From a bacterium (GTDB taxonomy: Bacteria > Patescibacteriota > Minisyncoccia > Minisyncoccales > JAGLPU01), in contig JAUVEE010000018.1 of NCBI GenBank assembly GCA_030594935.1, positions 1-13,257 of the forward strand: a stretch of 13,257 nt of DNA, read 5' to 3'. A model generated the notes under the pieces. It worked only from the letters and a program-made list of their open reading frames with translations, searched no databases and had not been told where the DNA came from. How positions within the stretch are numbered: the stretch's first letter is position 1; each line of letters begins with the position of its first letter. A program made the translations under genes and the position numbers. Positions 7,125-11,875 of this stretch are shown one piece after another.

Positions 7125-7518
7125 ATTCAACTAGTTCCCTATAAGAGTCATCAGGAGCAGGAGGCTTTTTGATTTCAATTTTTTCTTGAGAAGATTTTTG
7201 CGATGAAGGTTTTTTTACTAAGACAAGAATTTGTTTTTCCAAATCGTTTGCTAAGGCTTCTGCTGCTTCGGAAGTAAGGTTTAGTTTATCCTGCAAAACA
7301 GAGGCAACTTCAGTAAAAGAAATTTTATCCTCCACTACTGCCGCAACTGTTTCCGCTATTTTAGTTACATTAGGAGTATCACCTTTGCCTATTTTTTCTA
7401 TCATTTCTGCAGTCGTTTCTTTTATCTTATATTTTTCTGCTAGTCTTATTATAATAGAAGAAGTTTGCGGAGGAAAAATTCTTCTCTCATCTTCTTCATA
7501 GTTATCAAAATCTGTCAT
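7123..7518 (-). CDS. Hypothetical helical protein downstream of VirB6-like gene
   Basis: I do not recognise a named family. The 131-residue product is acidic at the N-terminus, has no membrane segment or signal peptide, and is predicted mostly helical. Two segments resemble each other: about 25-43 (RLAEKYKIKETTAEMIEKI) and about 73-91 (with VLQDKLNL, then AAEALA). They share the pattern L-x-[ED]-K-[YL]-[KN]-[IL]-x4-A-E-x-[IL], suggesting a duplicated helix pair. A Ser/Lys/Pro-rich linker (103-122) leads to a C-terminal peptide, PDDSYRELVE. It lies 23 nt after the VirB6-like stop and shares its transcript. This suggests a cytoplasmic accessory of the T4SS. The stop codon overlaps the T-tract of the opposing terminator. 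Confidence 0.75.
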   Translation of the reverse strand: MTDFDNYEEDERRIFPPQTSSIIIRLAEKYKIKETTAEMIEKIGKGDTPNVTKIAETVAAVVEDKISFTEVASVLQDKLNLTSEAAEALANDLEKQILVLVKKPSSQKSSQEKIEIKKPPAPDDSYRELVE

Positions 7519-7541
7519 AATTCTAAAATTTAATTATTTAA

Positions 7542-9425
7542 TTAACCATACCAAGCTTTAGGTGGTTCTTTTCTCTTTTTTGCTTTTTGCTTTTTTTTCT
7601 TTGTTTTAACTCCAAAGTAATTTGGATCAGCTTGTAGTTTAATAAAAATGTCCTGCATTCTATTAGCCTTCTCTGGATCTGTTTTTTTAATTTTTTTAAT
7701 CTTTTTATCCCAAAGATTCTCTTTAGTCTTTTCATCTTCTTCCATTATAGTTTTCATTATCGCTTCTCTTTGCGCTGGATTGCCTTCGTTTCCTCCTATT
7801 GCGTCATATTTTTGTTGATCCATAGCGGCTAAAACATTTATATCTTCCAGAGCTTCCGGCATTACAGTCTTTGCGTAAGCTTTTGCTGATTTTTCTTTAA
7901 TTGTTTTTTCCATATCTTTTCCAATTTTGTCGGGTCTGTAATCTGCAATAACTCTTTTTGCTCCTTCTCTTTCATCCTTTGTTCTACTAATAGTATCTTT
8001 TGATATTCTCCTCACTTCATCCATGTGTCCTGCTTGAGCTCTCTTCTTAAAGTCTTTTTCGTGTTTGCTTCTTGCTTCTTCGTCTCCCCTGGCTTTTTCA
8101 CCCAGGCTCTTGACTCCCGGAGTCCAGTAGCGCGCTTCTTTTTCTACTTTCTTCATCCCTTTCTTTGCCCATCTTCCCGTGCTTGATTTATCCATTTGCG
8201 CGCTAATTTTTTCTCCTGCGTATCCTACCGGCTTTTTAGCTATCCTTCCGCCCATCACTGCGGTTCCTGCTGCGAATCCTGCTACTGCTCCTACTGCAGG
8301 TTTGACAATAATCTTATTTACGCTTCTTCCTACTCCTTTAACTTTACTTGTAACTGCTCCTGCTCCCATTGGCGCGGTCTTGATCGCGGTAAGAAAACCG
8401 ACGATCAGCAAGGCTACATTGACGATATAAGGCATTAGTCCATCAAGAAAACCACCGCCGCTAGCGCTGGGCGGAAGCGCGCTGACGGTCATGGCGCCGC
8501 TGCCTAGAATTCCTTTCAAGCTATTGGACAAAAAGAGGAAAAAAGATAAAGTTACTCCGATAATAGACCATTGCAAAAAGTTGCTCCACCATTCTTCCCA
8601 ATGAAGTATTCCCGGAAATAATGTCTTAACCAGGCTGCTTTCTTTAAAGACATAAGTAAAGAAAGCGATTGGCGACAAGATAATTAAAACCCAAAGCATG
8701 ACATACCGAGTAAGAAACAAGGCGGTGAAAAGAAGGTAAATAAAAATTGTTGCCCCCATTACTGCAACCAAAGCGATGATTTTAAAAAGAATGAGAGCGG
8801 CAGTACCCAGCAAGTCATCTATAATAGTCACACCTGCTATGTCGGTTTTCACTACAATGTCTGCCGCAGCGCTCAACTCATTGCTTACAGCTGCCCAGCC
8901 GCTGGCTCCATCTAAGAAGTAATTCATTACAATGTTGGCGGCGTCAATAATAAATCCGCATATTACCGGAGTAAAGTTAATTATCAACAGGATAAAAAAC
9001 AAGCGCGGCAGAGTTTTTTGCCACTGGTATTCTTGAATTCTTAAAGCTGTTCCCAACCCAATGAAAGCTAAAAGAATAATAAAACCGATATTTGCCAAAT
9101 TTTTAGTTATTGTCCAGCCATACACTACGAACGCATTGTTGGTAAAAGAAGCGTTGAAAAGAGTAGGGCTGGTTGCTATTTCTAAAATCCCCACTACCAT
9201 TCCCAGAATAATAGCTGGGATAATCACTGCCATTTGGCAAATCACTATGGCAAGTTGAAGAACTATGTCTACAGCTATGTCGGTCAACCAAGAAACGGCA
9301 TAGACAGGGAAGACCGGCAAAACAATTCCCACGACTGAAAACAATAAAACAGCTAGCCAAAGCTGTTTTTTGTTTTTTGAGAAAGATGAAACTTTATCCG
9401 TGAACTTTTTGAGAATTTGTTTCAT
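7542..9425 (-). CDS. VirB6/TrbL-like polytopic T4SS channel protein
   Basis: The 627-residue protein has an N-terminal signal-like segment (22-43, ending in VYA). It then has about seven hydrophobic stretches: 50-83, 110-128, 140-160, 208-235, 240-258, 283-300 and 330-348. A Trp-rich motif HWEEWWSNFLQW lies at 275-286. This arrangement is that of VirB6/TrbL proteins, the polytopic inner-membrane channel component. A Gly/Ala-rich stretch (353-395) leads into a charged soluble C-terminus of about 230 residues with no membrane segment. An ATG at 9440 is also in frame, but it overlaps the -10 hexamer of the best promoter and would be outside the mRNA, so the ATG at 9425 is preferred. The start follows rsmA by 31 nt. 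Function as a VirB6 analogue is likely from topology and neighbours rather than from sequence motifs. Confidence 0.83.
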   Translation of the reverse strand: MKQILKKFTDKVSSFSKNKKQLWLAVLLFSVVGIVLPVFPVYAVSWLTDIAVDIVLQLAIVICQMAVIIPAIILGMVVGILEIATSPTLFNASFTNNAFVVYGWTITKNLANIGFIILLAFIGLGTALRIQEYQWQKTLPRLFFILLIINFTPVICGFIIDAANIVMNYFLDGASGWAAVSNELSAAADIVVKTDIAGVTIIDDLLGTAALILFKIIALVAVMGATIFIYLLFTALFLTRYVMLWVLIILSPIAFFTYVFKESSLVKTLFPGILHWEEWWSNFLQWSIIGVTLSFFLFLSNSLKGILGSGAMTVSALPPSASGGGFLDGLMPYIVNVALLIVGFLTAIKTAPMGAGAVTSKVKGVGRSVNKIIVKPAVGAVAGFAAGTAVMGGRIAKKPVGYAGEKISAQMDKSSTGRWAKKGMKKVEKEARYWTPGVKSLGEKARGDEEARSKHEKDFKKRAQAGHMDEVRRISKDTISRTKDEREGAKRVIADYRPDKIGKDMEKTIKEKSAKAYAKTVMPEALEDINVLAAMDQQKYDAIGGNEGNPAQREAIMKTIMEEDEKTKENLWDKKIKKIKKTDPEKANRMQDIFIKLQADPNYFGVKTKKKKQKAKKRKEPPKAWYG

Positions 9426-9438
9426 GAAAGTTATTAAC

Positions 9439-9447
9439 ATTATAACA
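9439..9447 (-). promoter_or_regulatory. Extended -10 promoter of the VirB6-like gene
   Basis: TG-T-TATAAT (9439-9447, minus strand) is a perfect extended -10. The predicted transcription start is near 9432, leaving only about 6 nt of leader before the ATG at 9425. The element lies in the 31-nt gap after rsmA and includes two bases of the alternative ATG at 9440. No convincing -35 is seen. Confidence 0.55.
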
Positions 9448-9456
9448 CAACTTTTC

Positions 9457-10272
9457 TTATAATAACATATTTTCAGAATTTGCTAAATTCTTCCAATCAT
9501 CAAGGCTGAGGGTTTCCGCTCTTTGATTGGGCTGGATGCTGTTTTTCAGCAGCCAGGATCCAATCTTTTCTTTGGGCTGCTTCAGTCCCCTGCTTAAATT
9601 ATTAACCAGCTGTTTGCGGGGATGGGAAAATCCGGCTTTAACGATTTTAAAGAATTCTTGAGAAAATTTGGGTTGGGAGCCAGGGGTTATTCTAATAATG
9701 GCTGAGTTTACCTTGGGCATGGGGTAAAACGATCCTCGGGAAACAGAGCTCATAATCTTGGGCTGTCCGTAGAACTGCACGGAAACAGCCAAAAGGCTCA
9801 TTCTCGGCGGCTGGGAGCAGATTCTTTGGGCCACTTCTTTCTGCATCATTAAAACCAGTTCCTGGGGCTGGTTTTTTGCTTCCAAAAACTTTCTAACAAC
9901 CGGAGAAGTGAGATAAAAAGGGAGGTTGGCTACCACCTTGTATTTATTAGGTAGAGATTGCAAATCCAGCTTTAAAATATCTTCTCTGATTATTTCCACG
10001 TTTTTTATTCCTTTTAAGGTTTCTTTCAAGATTGTTATCATTTCCCTGCTTTTTTCCACGGCCATAACCTGCTTGGCTTTCTTGGCCAGTTCTTGGGTAA
10101 TGACTCCGATTCCCGGTCCAACTTCTAGGATAGTGTCATTGGACATTACCTCGGCAGTGATTTTATCCACCACTCCCCTATTTATGAGAAAATTTTGCCC
10201 GAAATATTTTATGGGAGCGGTTTCATATTTCTTGAGCAGTTCAGCAATATCTTTTTTTGAGCATAAGTCCAT
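9457..10272 (-). CDS. rsmA: 16S rRNA (adenine1518-N6/adenine1519-N6)-dimethyltransferase RsmA
   Basis: RsmA (KsgA) uses S-adenosylmethionine to dimethylate two adjacent adenines in the 3' terminal hairpin of 16S rRNA, a late step of small-subunit maturation. The family motifs are present in order. GQNFL is at 25-29, and the SAM-binding EVGPGIG is at 50-56. The acidic E73 lies in VEKS and D98 in REDIL. The catalytic ANLPFY is at 115-120, MMQKEVAQRI at 142-151, FYPMPKVNSAI at 182-192, and FSHPRKQLVNNL at 215-226. The 271-residue length is normal for the family, and all key residues are intact. The ATG at 10272 is supported by a promoter-like element 6 nt upstream. It is divergent from the M23 peptidase gene and precedes the VirB6-like gene on the same strand. 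Housekeeping gene; it suggests that the region is chromosomal. Confidence 0.97.
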   Translation of the reverse strand: MDLCSKKDIAELLKKYETAPIKYFGQNFLINRGVVDKITAEVMSNDTILEVGPGIGVITQELAKKAKQVMAVEKSREMITILKETLKGIKNVEIIREDILKLDLQSLPNKYKVVANLPFYLTSPVVRKFLEAKNQPQELVLMMQKEVAQRICSQPPRMSLLAVSVQFYGQPKIMSSVSRGSFYPMPKVNSAIIRITPGSQPKFSQEFFKIVKAGFSHPRKQLVNNLSRGLKQPKEKIGSWLLKNSIQPNQRAETLSLDDWKNLANSENMLL

Positions 10273-10278
10273 TGCCTT

Positions 10279-10307
10279 ACTTTACCATAAATTTGCCTGC
10301 TTGTGGA
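10279..10307 (-). promoter_or_regulatory. Candidate promoter of rsmA (leaderless)
   Basis: On the minus strand TCCACA (10302-10307; 4 of 6 to the -35 consensus), a 17-nt spacer and TAAAGT (10279-10284; 4 of 6) preceded by TG at 10286-10287 form a weak extended promoter. The -10 ends 6 nt before the rsmA ATG, the same spacing as for the pilin-domain and PrgI genes. Confidence 0.45.
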
Positions 10308-10315
10308 AAAAACGC

Positions 10316-10343
10316 TTGACTTTTATCTTAGGCGCGATAAACT
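10316..10343 (+). promoter_or_regulatory. Candidate promoter of the M23 peptidase gene
   Basis: TTGACT (10316-10321), a 16-nt spacer and TAAACT (10338-10343) lie upstream of the plus-strand gene. Transcription would begin near 10350, leaving a leader of about 12 nt without a Shine-Dalgarno motif. Its -35 is 8 nt from the -35 proposed for divergent rsmA, so the two promoters are back to back in a 90-bp gap. Confidence 0.5.
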
Positions 10344-10362
10344 TAGAACAAGTTAATTTTAT

Positions 10363-11427
10363 ATGAGTACTATCTTAAAACTAAGTACGAAACTGTTAAA
10401 GAGAGTTGTGAAAACTCCTTTTCTTTGTTTAGGGATACTTTCTTTTGTTATCTTTGGATTAATTTGCAATTCAACTCCTAAATCTCCTGTTAATGAGGGA
10501 GATTTTGTTTTAGCCGAGGGCAGCAGCCAGCACAGTTTGTTTGCCGCATCAGTGGATAATTTAGGGCTTGAATCGCCTGATTTGTCTCTTGTCCAAGGCA
10601 ATGGCCTTATTGGCAATTCTCCTCCTTTAATAGTCAGCTCCAAGACATTGGGAAGTTTGGTTGGTTCTGAAGCTGTGGTGGGAGAAAAGAGAAAGGAGAT
10701 TTCCGAATATGTGGTTCAGCCGGGAGACACTTTATGGTCTCTTGCCGACCAGTTCGGCGTTTCTTTGGACACTATCAGATGGGCTAATGATTTGAATAAG
10801 AATTCTGTGCTTAAAGTTGGCAAGAAACTGATTATTCCTCCGGTTTCCGGAGTATTGCATTTGGTGGAATCAGGAGACACTTTGGGCGGTGTGGCTCAGA
10901 CATACAAGGGAGAAATTGAGGAAATAATCGCTTACAGCGACATTGAAGAAGACGGAAAGATATTTGTCGGAGATATTTTGGTTATTCCGGGAGGGAAAAT
11001 GCCGGTTGCTTCCCAAACCTCTTACGCTCAAGTTCCTTTGGCTGATTCTTATCTCAGTTTTCCCACCCAGGGCACGATAAGCCAGGGTTTGCATTGGTAT
11101 AATGCCATAGATGTCGCCAATAAATGTGGAACACCGATTTATGCCGCTGCCAAAGGCACGGTTCAAAAGACCGGCTATGTGAATGTGGGCGGCAATAGGA
11201 TTAGAATCATTCACCCTAACGGTATAGTGACCTATTACGGCCATCTTTCCAAGATATCAGTCTCTCCAGGCCAAACAGTGTCTCAGGGGCAGTTAATCGG
11301 CTATATGGGCAATACGGGCTATACTATCGGCGCTACTGGCTGCCATTTGCATTTTGATGTTCTGAACAAAGGCGTCACCAATCCTTTATTAAAATACCCA
11401 GTCGGCACTTACATAAGCTGGAAATAA
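10363..11427 (+). CDS. LysM-LysM-M23 family peptidoglycan endopeptidase
   Basis: The 354-residue protein is exported or membrane-anchored (hydrophobic segment 19-35). It carries two LysM peptidoglycan-binding repeats, 116-160 (YVVQPGDTLWSLADQFGVS) and 165-209 (HLVESGDTLGGVAQTY). A LytM/M23 metallopeptidase domain (about 239-342) follows. Catalytic features are D250 in AIDVA, H294 in YYGHLS, and H328/H330 in CHLHFDV. The usual zinc-ligand motif is HxxxD, but here the nearest His (H244) is six residues before D250 (HWYNAID), so the motif carries two extra residues. The enzyme would cleave peptide cross-links in the cell wall, either its own during growth or around the secretion machine. It has its own promoter and a terminator downstream. 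Domain calls are strong; catalytic competence is probable. Confidence 0.93.
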   Translation: MSTILKLSTKLLKRVVKTPFLCLGILSFVIFGLICNSTPKSPVNEGDFVLAEGSSQHSLFAASVDNLGLESPDLSLVQGNGLIGNSPPLIVSSKTLGSLVGSEAVVGEKRKEISEYVVQPGDTLWSLADQFGVSLDTIRWANDLNKNSVLKVGKKLIIPPVSGVLHLVESGDTLGGVAQTYKGEIEEIIAYSDIEEDGKIFVGDILVIPGGKMPVASQTSYAQVPLADSYLSFPTQGTISQGLHWYNAIDVANKCGTPIYAAAKGTVQKTGYVNVGGNRIRIIHPNGIVTYYGHLSKISVSPGQTVSQGQLIGYMGNTGYTIGATGCHLHFDVLNKGVTNPLLKYPVGTYISWK

Positions 11428-11447
11428 TTACTATCCTTTAACCAAAA

Positions 11448-11476
11448 CCACGACCGTGAGGCCGTGGATTTTATTT
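11448..11476. terminator. Bidirectional terminator between convergent genes
   Basis: CCACG (11448-11452) pairs with CGTGG (11463-11467). One A/C mismatch follows, then CC/GG pairs closing a GTGA tetraloop (GNRA type, plus strand). The plus-strand side is followed by ATTTTATTT, and the minus-strand side by TTTTGGTT. It occupies the 62-bp gap between the M23 peptidase and the zinc-finger gene and probably serves both. Confidence 0.65.
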
Positions 11477-11489
11477 AGTTTGCAATAAA

Positions 11490-11855
11490 TTATTTGCAAG
11501 CGGTGCAGGTTCTTGCTTCCGGGCAGGCCTGAAGCCGCTCAGCCGGCATTTCTTTTTTGCATTTTTCGCACTTGCCATAAGTCCCCTGTTCCAGCTTTTC
11601 CAGGGCCGAATTAATGTTTTTAAGCTTGGTTTCAAAACTGTATTCAATTGAAAGCAAGTTTTCATATTTTTCCACTTCATCGGCAGCTTCTTCTATCTTT
11701 TGAGAATCCGCTTCCTTGTTGAAGCGCGGATATTTTGTGTCCCAGTTGCCTTCCAGTTTTTCATCCTTTTTGGCAAATCTTTGCAGTTCTTTCTCTAAGA
11801 TGTTTTTTTCTCTTTCTAATCTTAGTTGCAGTTCCTGAAGTAGTTTTTTATCCAT
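11490..11855 (-). CDS. TraR/DksA-type C4 zinc-finger protein
   Basis: The 121-residue product has an N-terminal coiled coil (about 1-92, with a probable turn near GNWDTKYPRFN at 37-47) and a C-terminal zinc finger. The finger is CEKC (96-99) and CTAC (117-120), C-x2-C-x17-C-x2-C, preceded by the GTYGKC signature. This is the TraR/DksA layout, whose members bind RNA polymerase through the secondary channel. The acidic DxxDxA tip that DksA uses there is not visible, so direct control of polymerase is uncertain. The stop lies near a bidirectional terminator, and the start is 20 nt after the coiled-coil gene. AGG 6 nt before the ATG is a weak ribosome-binding site. Family call is good; function unproven. 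Confidence 0.85.
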   Translation of the reverse strand: MDKKLLQELQLRLEREKNILEKELQRFAKKDEKLEGNWDTKYPRFNKEADSQKIEEAADEVEKYENLLSIEYSFETKLKNINSALEKLEQGTYGKCEKCKKEMPAERLQACPEARTCTACK

Positions 11856-11875
11856 AAATTACCTAAAGCCTGATG

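Noticed and set aside
6747..7130. Minus-strand frames across the end of the SPFH gene.
   Set aside because: Phe-rich antisense of a Lys-rich tail; the plus-strand gene has promoter, domain motifs and terminator.
10359..10643. A 94-codon minus-strand frame overlapping the peptidase start.
   Set aside because: Antisense to a clear plus-strand gene and conflicts with its promoter region.
11448..11467. CCACG...CGTGG palindrome considered as a mobile repeat or ribozyme remnant.
   Set aside because: It lies between convergent stops with T-rich flanks on both sides, so a terminator is the simplest reading; no second copy was noticed in this window.
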